DNA of 64,000 bases from Sphingobium lignivorans (lineage in GTDB: Bacteria; Pseudomonadota; Alphaproteobacteria; Sphingomonadales; Sphingomonadaceae). The stretch is from contig NZ_JACHKA010000001.1 in NCBI RefSeq assembly GCF_014203955.1, positions 1,550,001 to 1,614,000 on the forward strand, given 5' to 3'. Of this stretch, positions 16,814 to 27,178 are shown one piece after another; position 1 is the stretch's first letter; each line of letters begins with the position of its first letter. Made by a program: the position numbers and the translations under genes. A model generated the notes under the pieces. That model was not told the DNA's origin. It ran no database searches and was given only the letters and a program-made list of their open reading frames with translations.

Positions 16814-16998
16814 ATGAGCCCATCTCGGTGTCCACCAAACCGGCAGCAGGCCAGTCGTCCGAGTGTCCAGATGCGAACTCGGAAAGCTGCCGGTCGGTCA
16901 CGCCATCCCGCAAGCCAATCATATGCGCCGATCCAGCCTAAGTGAGATATAGCTGAGGGCGTCACCCTCTGCGGATATGTCATTCAGAATACTGCCAC

Positions 16999-17712
16999 TC
17001 ACAGCGTAATCTGAAAGACGTTGCCGGTCGCTGGCTCTCGGTAGAAATCGACGCGAGACCCATTCCAATGATAGTCGAGATGCCGACCCTGGACAGGGTT
17101 GGCAGCGCGATCGGGGTAGAAGAGCGCAACGCAGCCGCCGCCAGCCTGTCTCCGGCTCGGATAGACGAGACCATCTGAGCCGGCCGCTCGAAGATCGGCG
17201 CCCAGTCGCTGGCTCTCGGCATAATCGTCAGGACGCAGCGCATCGGCATAGAGTGCCTCGTCGCGCAGATCGTGCGCGATGACATCGACGTCGATGACAA
17301 TCTCCCGAAACTGGGATGTCCATCCCGGAGGCTCGGCCGTCCTGGCCATGAAGCGCTGGTGATGATGGATCGTTTCGGAGAGAGCGGTTTCGAAACTGTC
17401 GGCAACATAGAGGACGCCGAAGTGCCCTGCCGTAAATCGGCTTGGTCGATCGGGACTGAAGTGAGTGAACGGCGCCATGAGATAGCTTGCGCCGGGGCCA
17501 CCGACGCGACGTTGGGGCGGGATGAGATCGAGCACCCCGATTGTCTCCATCAATCGAGGATTGGTCTTCTGCTCCGCGGAAATCAGAAGCGGCCAGTCCG
17601 CCGGATCGGCGATGTCCTCGAACAGATCGATCGGCGGATAGGCGCTTCGAATGATGCGACGGGCGCTTGCCCATTCGACATGGGCCTGCGTGATCGCATT
17701 GCGGTCAATCAC
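16999..17712 (-). CDS. RES-domain toxin (NAD+-degrading)
   Basis: The 237-aa protein matches the RES family named for conserved Arg, Glu and Ser: the Arg lies in PSRFTAGHFGVLYVAD, the Glu in ALSETIHHHQ, and the Ser in AGSDGLVYPSRR. Members are ADP-ribosyltransferase-fold toxins that phosphorolyse or otherwise consume NAD+ and stop growth. The start is GTG overlapping the antitoxin stop (GTGA), so the two are translationally coupled with the antitoxin first, as usual for xre-res pairs. It lies in the tRNA-Glu island between the IS element and the NTPase genes. Confidence 0.9.
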   Translation of the reverse strand: MIDRNAITQAHVEWASARRIIRSAYPPIDLFEDIADPADWPLLISAEQKTNPRLMETIGVLDLIPPQRRVGGPGASYLMAPFTHFSPDRPSRFTAGHFGVLYVADSFETALSETIHHHQRFMARTAEPPGWTSQFREIVIDVDVIAHDLRDEALYADALRPDDYAESQRLGADLRAAGSDGLVYPSRRQAGGGCVALFYPDRAANPVQGRHLDYHWNGSRVDFYREPATGNVFQITL

Positions 17713-18122
17713 CAGCTGCCGCGCTCAGCATCCAGATAACGCCGCACGCGCATCAGATCCGTCAGTTCGCCGCCCAGCATGATATCAAGCGCCGAGCGTC
17801 CATTGAAGGCCTCGTTGGTAGACTTGATCCAGCGATAGCCGCGAGCGGGGTCGCTAAAGATGATCCGCAGCGCCTTGTGGATCCCCACCAGATTGGAAAG
17901 CCGGGCCTTTCCGTCGCGATCGATCCTACCCAAATCGCCAGCCTTCCAGCGCCGGTAGGTCCGGAGTGGCAGATCGACAAGGACCGAGGCTTGTTCGTCC
18001 GTCAGATCCCACAGCCCAAACAACCTCGTCACCGCACGAAACATAGCGGCGGCTTCTTCGTCGGTGACTGGCTCCGGTCGAAATGGCCGAGGCTCGGTAT
18101 CGATCAGTGTTGCAAGCGCCAT
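17709..18122 (-). CDS. Xre/MbcA/ParS-type antitoxin of the RES module
   Basis: The 137-aa protein has the antitoxin Xre-like helix-turn-helix (EQASVLVDLPLRTYRRWKAGD) followed by the DUF2384-type toxin-binding region (LVGIHKALRIIFSDPARGYRWIKSTNEAFNGRSALDIML), which blocks the RES active site. The ATG at 18122 is preferred over a GTG two codons upstream because GGAGG lies 5 bases before it. A perfect 8-bp inverted repeat upstream is the probable autoregulatory operator. It overlaps the RES gene by 4 bases. Confidence 0.9.
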   Translation of the reverse strand: MALATLIDTEPRPFRPEPVTDEEAAAMFRAVTRLFGLWDLTDEQASVLVDLPLRTYRRWKAGDLGRIDRDGKARLSNLVGIHKALRIIFSDPARGYRWIKSTNEAFNGRSALDIMLGGELTDLMRVRRYLDAERGSW

Positions 18123-18142
18123 GGTCACCTCCGATTACACAA

Positions 18143-18169
18143 TGGCATTATATATATAATCTAATGCCA
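18143..18169. promoter_or_regulatory. probable operator/promoter of the xre-res operon
   Basis: TGGCATTA (18143-18150) and TAATGCCA (18162-18169) form a perfect 8-bp inverted repeat around an AT-rich centre (TATATATAATC) that could hold the -10 element. It lies 21 bp upstream of the antitoxin ATG. Autorepression by the Xre-type antitoxin at such a palindrome is usual for these modules; binding here is an inference. Confidence 0.7.
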
Positions 18170-18574
18170 AATGGCAACATGAAAGAGGGATCAGAATGCG
18201 TTAGCTGTCGTTCCGACCTGATATTCGATACCAAACGCCGCCCTTAACCGTCGCTGCGCCTCGCGGGATCAACGATCTTGAAGAACGGCATGGCTGTAGC
18301 CGCCGACATTTCAGACATTCATGGTGAATTGGACGCTGCCCAATACCGGCCACCCGTTCAGCTTATGCGGCTCGGTCCGGAGCTGCCCCCAGATTGGATA
18401 ATCGACACGCCGAATGAGTCGCCCGAAAGTGACCGCTCGCTCATTTCTGGGGGATTGGTGCTGCAAGCGAGAGGTCGGTCGGGGGGATGTGAACTTCAAT
18501 CTGCCCGCTGATTTGCAGGCAGAATATTAGCTGCCACAATGGCCTGCTCTGCATCAGGCCCTTGGGCTTGCCGC
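18170..18574. other. intergenic stretch without a supported gene
   Basis: About 400 bp lie between the xre-res operator and the end of the second NTPase gene. Open frames of 62-77 codons exist on both strands, but none has a ribosome-binding site, recognisable domain or convincing composition. No RNA gene or clear terminator is seen. Confidence 0.4.
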
Positions 18575-21500
18575 TTAGTCCGCCGTCCGATGCTGCACCT
18601 TGAACGTCGCGTTAGCGGTAGTGGCCGAAATGGATTCATCGGGCGTGCCAGGCCATTTCGACAACATGCTCAGATCACACCGCCGGCCATGCTCCTCGAG
18701 GATCGCGCAGGCGGCATACATCGCGTCCTTGGGAGGGTCTGTGGTCAGCCATGTGCGAAGACAGGCGGCGATCTGATCCCATTCCAGGCCGGCTCCGAGC
18801 ACCGCCTCGATATCCCAGGGGGCTCTGCGAGGATCCCGCGCAAGTTGGTCGAACAAACCGGGCAGGCGGTCTTCAGACCAGCAGTGGCGCGAATGGGGAA
18901 GGTGGGGATCCAGAAGGCGGCGCCGAAGGTCGAACCAGCCCCGATCGTTGCAGCCATCGGCGAGCCAATTCAGCTCCGATTCCTTCTCGATCAGTCCGAA
19001 ATAAGGCGCCAGTGCTTCGATCTGACCTATCCGCGTCAGCCCCGGATGACCCCTTTCCTTGATCCCGAAATGCGACGTCAGATACTGAAACAGCTTCGAG
19101 GGCTCTTCCGCCTTTGCAATCGCCTCAGCGGCACGGTCTAGCAACGCATCCGTCTCGATATAGAGAGCCGCCTGGACAAGCTGCGGCGATCCCGATGCGT
19201 CGCCCCAATGCTCGAGCAACAGTTGCTCGGCGAGATCACGGGGCAGGCGGATAACAGCATTGAACAGGACATGATCAATTTCGAAGTCCCGGTCCGGGTC
19301 GGGCGCAATCTCGGCCGCCCGATTAGCAAATGCGGTGCGCAACACATGCGTCAATTCTTCGGACCAAACGGTCCTGGTGTACTGCCACCAGAAACGGCGA
19401 TCATCTCGTTCAAGCTTGGGGAGCAGCAGGGGAATGGCCGTATCATCCCCCCGCTCAAGACGACGCTGAAGGATACGATCGCCCAATATAGCGTCATCCT
19501 GCGAGGCCCGCATGATTCCAAGATCACTCTCGCCCCAACTCGACGCCCACAGGTCGAATGCCGCGGTCCGCTCGTTCGGATCTCCGCCTGGATCCTGCCA
19601 CCAGTCGAGGAGCAGCGCCCGATTGGCCGACGACATAAGGAGCCCGTTCTCGTCTCTCCGTCGCTCCCAATGGTCGCGACCGCCGCGAAAATTGATGAAA
19701 TAGGATTGCGCTGATCTCGCCCTGGCTTTGCCCATCTCGGTCACGCAAAAGCGCAGGGCGGCCGGATGATCGACGGCATGGAGCAGATAGTAGATCGGCC
19801 AGGCCAGATCCTCGCTGGCACCGCGTCGGGTCAGATAGTCGATTGCAGGGCCGGGCGGCCGCCGCTCGATGGCCCAGCGCATTTCCGAGCTGGCGAGGTC
19901 GTCGCGAGGTGACGGGTCCGAGCCATTCCTTGTCGTAGGCAACGCCGCCCAGGCATCGCACACAGGGCTAAGCGCCTGTTCGGCATTTTCTTCCGAGCAA
20001 CAGAATGCAAAGGCCCAAAGATAGTCCTCGAGCCGGTCGAGACGGCCTTCGTCCAGAGCCCAGGATTGGAGAAGCGCGGGCAACAGTCGGGGATCGGCGA
20101 TGCTGCCGGCGAGGTGGAGAAGTATCTCGCGCGTCTTCGGATCACAGTCCCGGTCCAGCAAATAGGTTTCTGCCTGCGCGACCAGCGTGTCCGCATGACG
20201 AAGCTGGGCATGCTCGATCTGGCGCTGGCGCCAACGCTCACGGTTCCAGCGATACTGGAACGCGCAATCTTCAACCCCTGCGTCCAGATCGCCGTTGCGC
20301 AAACGGGCCATCAGCTCATGAGTGCCCGCATGGGGAAACAGCTTTGCGAGGGACACAATGTCGGGCCCTACTGCGTCCATCAGGACTATGGCCATTGCAT
20401 GGCGGAGGGAGCGCTGATGGGACTCGCGATTGCTCTCCTGCGTGAGCCAGGCCTGCGCCAGCGCGACCAGTTTCGTGCGTGCGGGCGTTCCGTATGTCGT
20501 GCGGACGATGGCATGGAAGATGGCGAGGGGTTTGAGTGGCTGACCCGTTCGAGGAGGCCCTCATCAGTCAACCGGGCGTAAACAAGGTCACCCAGGATGG
20601 CGGCATAGAAGGGATCCTCCAAGAGCGCATCGCTCATCGTCCCCGCAGAATGCAAGGAGGCCGCTGCGTCCACCAGTAGATGGTCCCGGACACGGTCATG
20701 CCGAAAGACCAGCACCTGGCGATCCGAGCGGCCCTCAAGGCGAACGACCGCGCTGGCAGCGACGAGCTGGCGGATTGCATCCAGATCTGGATGAAGGCCT
20801 GGCCACTGCAAGATTTCGGTCCAGGTCGGCGACATCCTGCAGCGCTCCAACATCTCCACGGAAAGTCGCGAAAGTGCCGCACGAAGCTCACCGGCTGGCC
20901 TACTCGTTTGTCCCTCGCAGCGGTGCATCGCGCGCTCGACAAAGTCAGCGATAATCTCTTTTGGGGCCGAGGTGCCGCCAAATTCGTGGAGCCCAATAAG
21001 GAGTGGATCGTTGCCGAGCGCCTTCGAAAGGGCGTGGCATCCAACGGTGCTGATGGATTTGTAGGCGACCCTGGCTTTGGCTGCCACTGCTGCGATGCCA
21101 TCCATGTCGGTGAAGGGCGAGGGTTGGACGAGCATTGGCTCGATGAGGCGCCGGGCCGAGTCCGGAAGGCCATGGATCGCGCTGGGCCAAAGCGGACAAA
21201 GGATACGCCACGCCGGCGCACCACGCCGCTCGCCGCTCGCCGGCTCTGCGGCCCACCGAGCAATCTTTTCGATTGCACGTGACGGGTTGTTGGCATGGTT
21301 GATGTCTTCGACGAGCAGAAGCAATGGCCGGCTGGTCGAGGCAAGCGCGAGCGCCGAGGGCGTATCGGCCAACTGGGGATGCAGCCGCTGCAGCGCGGTC
21401 AGGATCGCGCCGGACAGGGATGTTGCCTCATCAACGACGTCCTCGGGAATGACTAGGGCAAAGTCCCCACCTGCCACCCATTGGCTCATCGTGCAGAAGC

Positions 21501-22188
21501 AGGCGACTGACTTGCCCGATCCGGACTCTCCCATGATGAAGCTGACGGGTTGTCGGGATTGAAGGAGACGGCGATCAAGGTCGCGTCCGATCCAAACGCC
21601 CCTTTCATGCACAGGAGCGAAACTCTCCAGGCTTGTAGTCGAGAGATGGGAGAGGAGCTCGGGTGACAGGAGCTCCTGCTCGATGTCGAGTAGGACGCGC
21701 CTGATCCGCTGGCCGGCGGGGTCGGTATCGAGTACATGCGCGAGGCGTGCTCGCGACCAGATCTCGACGGTCATCCCGTGACTCGCTCCGAGTGCGACGC
21801 TGTCGCGGACCAAACGCTCGTCGGGCTCCCGGTTTGTCGTCAGGAAGAGCGTGGCTTTAAGGTCGGGGGTGCGTACCCGTTCCTCGGCGACGACCTCGGC
21901 GGTCTTCAATATGTCTCCGATGCGCGGACCTGCGGCCATCCACTTCGCTTTGAGGCCGCGCTCCGCGGCGGTGGTGTGATGGGCGACCACCATGTGGGCA
22001 GGACACACGGCGCGAACGAAACCGATATTGTCGACGGGGGATGCTCGTGTCTTCCCGAAGGCGTTGACACCTTGCTGCGAAAAGGCCGCGCAAAGCGGTT
22101 CTGCATGATGAAGGACGGCAAGCGCGATTTGCTCGAACCGACCTTCGTCAGTGAGCTCCGCCAGGGCCTTGATCGTGCGCGGGTCCAC
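18575..22188 (-). pseudogene. large P-loop (STAND-like) NTPase with N-terminal nuclease-like region, one frameshift
   Basis: Two overlapping frames make one protein of about 1,204 aa. The first starts at a GTG (22188). Residues 10-85 resemble a restriction-endonuclease-like fold (RFEQIALAVLHHAEP, SPVDNIGF, AHHTTAAERGLKAKW), with a degenerate active site. Residues 105-200 form a linker (FLTTNREPDERLV, LLDIEQELLSPELL). Walker A is GESGSGKS at 220-227 and Walker B LLLLVED at 289-295, then winged-helix and helical repeat sequence. Near base 20537 the frame is lost; the continuation LKPLAIFHAIVRTTYG runs in another frame into the second ORF and ends at 18575. One missing base restores the whole. 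The C-terminal ~600 aa look like alpha-helical repeats. The layout resembles Avs/STAND antiviral ATPases; function unproven. Confidence 0.7.
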
Positions 22189-22191
22189 GTG

Positions 22192-22347
22192 TCAGGAGGC
22201 GCTTGATGGTTCGATGGCGATGATCAGCCGACCTGCATAGACCTCCCTCGAAGTGGCGAGGGATGACCGGATCACAATCGGTTGGTTCTCGACATTATTG
22301 TCTCGGAAATAGTAATTCGCCCAGTCCCGGTCAGTCAGTTCAAACAT
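22192..22347 (-). CDS. small hypothetical protein in the NTPase operon
   Basis: The open frame from the ATG at 22347 encodes 51 residues (beginning MFELTDRDWANYYF) and stops 3 bases before the GTG of the second NTPase gene. A TTG 36 bases upstream would give 63 aa. The ribosome-binding site is weak (AGGA about 13 bases before the ATG). It lies 108 bp after the HipB-NTPase gene on the same strand. The composition is acidic to neutral with no predicted membrane segment. I do not recognise it; it may be a real small partner protein or a leader that couples translation of the NTPase. Confidence 0.4.
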   Translation of the reverse strand: MFELTDRDWANYYFRDNNVENQPIVIRSSLATSREVYAGRLIIAIEPSSAS

Positions 22348-22455
22348 GCCGTCTTGATATCCTATCGGTGACGCTGGGAACAAGCCTTGCGGTAGTCAAT
22401 CGGCTGTTCCAGCACGTGGGGTCTTGGGCGATGCACTTGCCCCTGCCCAACTTCA

Positions 22456-25400
22456 TCATTCAAAGCGGCTGCCATCCTCACGGTCGAAGGTGTCCCAATG
22501 CTCGATGCTGCGATGCAGGCGCACCTCAGCCTCGCGAGCCCAGTGCCGCACGCGAGGGTCGAAGTGATCCTTGAGGGACGCCACCATGGGGAGGCGCCTC
22601 ACATAACGCCCCGAGAACGGTCCAGAGCTGACCCCTGAGAAGAAACGATCCTCAAAGGCGGCCAGGATGGGGAGCGGATCCGGGGCAAGGTCGATGAGGG
22701 CGCGCGCCGCATCCGACCAAGCTAGCCCGCCAGCGTCCAATGAAGAGGTATAAGGAATGAGCTCGGCCAGCCTCGTCGCACGGGTTTGAGGGTCCTCGGC
22801 AACCCAGCTGCGGATAAGATCGACGTCGATCGAGGGGCGCTTGTCCTCGCCCGATCCATCGCGGTCGCCGAGTACCCCGCCCAGCAGCAAATCGAGGAGC
22901 CCGCGCCGCCGTGCCCGGACAGTCGTGCCCAAAACGAGCTCATCAAGCACGATGCGCGGGAAGGCGTCGAGCAAGGCGCGGCCAAGATCGTCGAACTCGT
23001 CCATAGCCTCAACTCGTTTCAGGCCGCGCAAATGCCGCGCGATCGCGACTGCAGTCGCTGCGCCTTGCTCTGTCCGCAGCACGATCTTGGCAAGCTGGGA
23101 CAACTCGCGGTCGGACCGCCGGCGCTGGGTATCGTAGCTGCGCGGATCGATGAGGATTAGGCGCGCCACTTCGACAAGCTCGGGTGCATAGTCGCGTTCC
23201 TTTTGCTTGTCGCCGAAGAACCGCATCTGAAGGATCTGGCTCGCAGCCGCCACCCCGTCGGGATGGGCAATGAGACGACGCAGCAGGCGCGAAAGGTCTT
23301 CCGCCGGAATGGCGGCCGTAACCCCGCCGAACATGAGCGCACTGAGATGTTCCGGACTAGCGCCCCTCTCGAGCGCCACGATGAACCGGTCAATCTCCCG
23401 TGGCCCAAGAGGGCGCCGCGTGTGCAGATAGATGATGAACCGCTGTAGCAGAGGATCGGTTGCGGCCGCATCGAGGGTCGCGTCTCCCCAGGCCGGATCG
23501 CGCGTAGCGCCAGCACGCGCGATGCCGATCAAGGCTCCCGCGTCGCGCTGGCCTTCGGGTGCGTCGCGATAGATGCGGTAGGCCTCCGCCCAAAGCGCGG
23601 GAATGTCGCTCGTTCCCTCGCCGAGCCCTTCACCAAAGCTAAGCGTGCTGGATTCTCCAACGACTGCGACGGCCCGCCGCAGATATTCTTCCAGCGGCCG
23701 GGCATGCCTTGCAAGCCGCCGGCCCGAGCCCGCGCGCGAGGACCTCTACTTTGCGTGTGTGGCGCTGGTCCTTCCCCGCCGGATGCCAATGGCGCCAGGG
23801 TTCGCCAATCACAAAGGCCTCAAAGAATTGCTCTTCGTTCTTGGGGCGGAGCTCATATTCGTAAGCTTGCAGGGCCTCAGTCCGCGACCCGAAATGAAGG
23901 GCGTCGTTGGCACTCCGCCAGCCTTCATCCCAGTAACCCAACGGCTTGATCTGCCGAGCAAGCGCGATCGCCTTGTCCTCAATGCCGGACGCAGCGTGGG
24001 CTCTCAAATGCTGAACGACGATCGAGCGAGCCCGTGCCGCGAGTGTAGGCTCGGTCTCGACAATCCTCTGGATACGGGAGGCGGCCGCGTCGATCCAGGC
24101 GATATAGTCGGCGCCGCGCGGACGCCACTCGCTGGTTCGAGCTTGGGAGCCGAATGCCGGCGCGAAAGACGAGCTGAGGTTATCGGTGTCGAGCATGTGG
24201 TCCAGTGCTTCGAGACCAAGGGCACGGACAGCCACATCGGGATCGTCGAGGAGCCGGTCGATGACGGCGAGACGCGGCGCCAGTAGCGCCCGGGTCCAGG
24301 ACAATGCCGGCCAGAAACGCTGAAGGAAATGATCGCGAAGATTTGATCGCTCATTGTCCGGCCGGCCGTCGATCCGGATCAAAGAGACGAGGCACAACAT
24401 CGCGCGCTCGAAGAGCGCTGGATCATAAGCCAGGTGAACCAGTAGTTCACCAGTATCCTCGCGGGTGTGGTAGGACGAGGCGAGCGCTGTCTCTTTTCCT
24501 TCCGGAAGGGCGCGTTCGATAAAGCTGAGCACCGCCTCGGGCGCAGAGGGCGCCAGGCCGAAGAAAGCCCGCTCTTGTTCGTCGCTCCAGTCAGCTGGCG
24601 CGCTGAGCCAGCCATTAGGTGAAATCAGACGCTTGGCGATTTCGGCTGCGCGTGGTTCCGCCTCGAGTTGGCCGAGACGGCGAGCAAAAGAAGCGAACAG
24701 ACGCTCTGGGCCAGCCGCGAAGGCGCGGAGGATAGTTTCCGGATCGCTGAGGCGCAGCATGGCGGCAGCAAGCTGATTAGCAATCGGGTCAGGCTTGACC
24801 GCGCGCTGTGCACCGCGCTTCTGCGCAAGGCCCCAGACGATCATCATTTCGATATGACGATAGAAGGCGGCCGGGCTGATACCGGCGATTTCTGCAAGGA
24901 CAGGATATTCAGCCTGTCCGTCCGATCCTTCGACGAGGAAGGCATAGACCAAGGCAGCGGCATTGGCGGCCCTGCGGGCATCAGGGTCTCCCCCTCGCTC
25001 GATCTGGAAAAGCCGATCAATCAGCTCTGCATCGCTTGCGCTCGCGAGATTGACGCCTTTGGCAGCGCCGCGCGCGATCGCGAGCGCGACACGGGCATTG
25101 CCTTCCGAAAATCCCGCAAGATGGTCGACCTCAGCATCGCTGAGTTGGGGGACGCGCTGCTTGAGGAGGCTTTGCAGCAGCGGGCCACTGTTCCGTTCAA
25201 GGCGGACAACGAGCGTGTCATTGGGCGCTTCATCTTCGATGTCATAATCGATGGACAGCAGGCTGACCCGGCTTCCTGTCCGCCTGACGATCTCGGCGAG
25301 CTGCGCGTGGGTCCGGGCCGTCGCATTGTCGACGATGAGCACGGCTTCTGTGCCGGCGAGCACCAGCTGCTCGGCAACGAGCGGTGCGCCCGTGCCGAGT

Positions 25401-27178
25401 TCGAGACCCGCGTCTGCATAAACGGCGAGGGCGGTCGGCAAAGCCGGGCCGGCGATGATGCGTTGATCGAACACAGCCTCGGCAAGCCTTGTCTTTCCCA
25501 TGCCCGAGATGCCGACGAGCCTGACGCAACCGCTTCCTTGGGAAAGGACGCTCCGCATGGCTGCGAGGGCCTCGCGTATGTCACCTTCAATCCCCCCGAC
25601 CTTCGCCCTGGCAGTGTCGTCGAGCAGATAAGGCGTGTCGGCGCTCGCTTCGGCTGACCAGTTCCCATAGGGGCGCCAGCCACGCAGTGGACGGCCTGCA
25701 GCTTGCAACAGCCAGAGCGCGACGCCGGGATGCTGGTTGGCCCATCGAGCGATGCGGTCCGGTCCCAGAAAATCGAGCGTAATGCGGTCGGCATTTGGGA
25801 GATCGGAGAGCGCCTCTCGCATCTTGGCGATACGATCGGCCTGCCCCTTCGAGCCGATGTCGTCGGTCGTGAAGAGAATATAAGCCCCCGACACTGAAGC
25901 CAGCTCCGCGAAGATCGGGCGAAGTCGGTCGTTGGGCCGCATTTCACGCGAGATCGCGGCGGGAGGCAGCACCTGCGCCTTGCTTTGGTAGATGATATCG
26001 CGGGCCGGGAGCCAGTCCTTGGGCTTGGGACCCTCGCGCCATTGCAGACGCGCGTCGATCCCGCCATCCGGTGCCGTCTGGCCCCCGCCCAGATCGATCC
26101 CAGTCAGCGGTACACCTTGCGCCGCCGCTTCAGCTTCCAAAAGCTTGCCAAGAAGTTCTCTCAGCGCTTCGTCGCCAAGCTTCGCGATGAGGTCCTTCGA
26201 AACCGCAAATGGGCCGATGCTGACACCCTGCTTGCGACCAGTGACTCCCAACTGCGCCGCAACGGTCGAGCGTTCGAGCACATAACCCGAAAAGCGCTCG
26301 AACAGCGGCGCCAGGCTCATTGAGATTGCAGTCGCAGGGTCACTCTCGATGAGGCCGACATCAAGATCTCGGTCGATCTCGGCAGTGTCGCTGAGAGCCT
26401 GCGCACCGTCGGGCACGCTCTCCCGCAGTTTCGGGTCTGCCCAAGCCTGGAGTACGCGACCCGACAAACCCTGATAGCGACCGCGGACACGCACAGGGGC
26501 TGTTTCGTCGGCCCCCGCGAGCCGCGCCAGCGAGGCGGCCTGACGAAGCAGGCTCCCAAGTTGGTGGATGGGAAGACTGAGGTCGAATATGGCCCCGGGG
26601 CTTAGGATGCCGGGCGCATCCTCGCGATATCCATCGCGAACAAACCCTAGTCCGCGAGGATCAAGCCGCCAAAATGCGCCTAGGGTCGGATCGGCTGTGT
26701 GTCCCGCATCTACCCAATGTTCGAGGGCGCTGTCGATTGTCTGAAGCCGGCGATCGGACGGCGCGCCAAAAGGATCCCAGATTGCTGGCGATGGTTGCTC
26801 AGCGAGCCACTCGCGTAGCACTTTCATCGGCAAGGCCGTCAGTCCGACAATTTCGAAGGCGAGTTCGAAATGACCATGCGGCGTGCGCGTCCAGTGGTCT
26901 GCTGGCTGGCCCTCGACGCGAGCGTCGAAGCGGGAGCGCGCGGCGCGCATGAAGCTTGCCAGAAGATCGGCTTCGGGCGCCGCAAACAGGCCAAGCACAC
27001 GAAGAATCGCGACGACACGGTCGAAGCGCAAATTGATCTCGCCTTGCTCGAACGCGTTGACGGTTGGAACGCTCACACCGGCCAATGCTGCGAGGCTGCG
27101 TTGAGACAGCCGCTCAGCCTTGCGTCGGCGAATCGCTTCATCGACGAGGGACTGCCAATCGATGGGCGCGGTGCTCAT
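22456..27178 (-). pseudogene. HipB-like HTH fused to PD-(D/E)xK-like region and STAND-type NTPase, one frameshift
   Basis: The gene encodes about 1,573 aa if one frameshift is repaired. Residues 11-70 are an XRE helix-turn-helix (LSQRSLAALAGVSVPTVNAF), as in HipB antitoxins. Residues 100-305 are a conserved-looking domain I cannot name. Residues 360-401 have the nuclease-like pattern PDGGID...IYQSK (D375, Q398, K400). Walker A is GISGMGKT at 556-563 and Walker B AVLIVDN at 612-618, followed by a STAND-like winged-helix segment and helical repeats. Near 23723-23725 one extra base shifts the frame; the correct continuation PLEEYLRRAVAVVGESSTL leads into the ORF ending at 22456. The ATG overlaps the hipA stop (ATGA), so it is coupled to the kinase. 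Probably an NTPase-regulated antitoxin or sensor-effector; untested. Confidence 0.75.

Larger units (their letters stand above)
15605..16853 (+). mobile_element. IS3-family insertion sequence, 1,249 bp, complete
   Basis: The element is bounded by perfect 32-bp inverted repeats (15605-15636 and 16822-16853) that begin TGGCCTGCTGCCGG and continue into TTTGGTGGACACCGAGAT. It carries two overlapping frames, orfA and orfB, joined by an A7 slippery run, as in the IS3 family. Both frames are intact, so it may be active. The bases just outside (GAA on the left, GTC on the right) do not form the 3-4 bp target duplication expected, which suggests a deletion or recombination next to one end after insertion. 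It truncates the DUF6119-like gene on the left. Confidence 0.92.
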
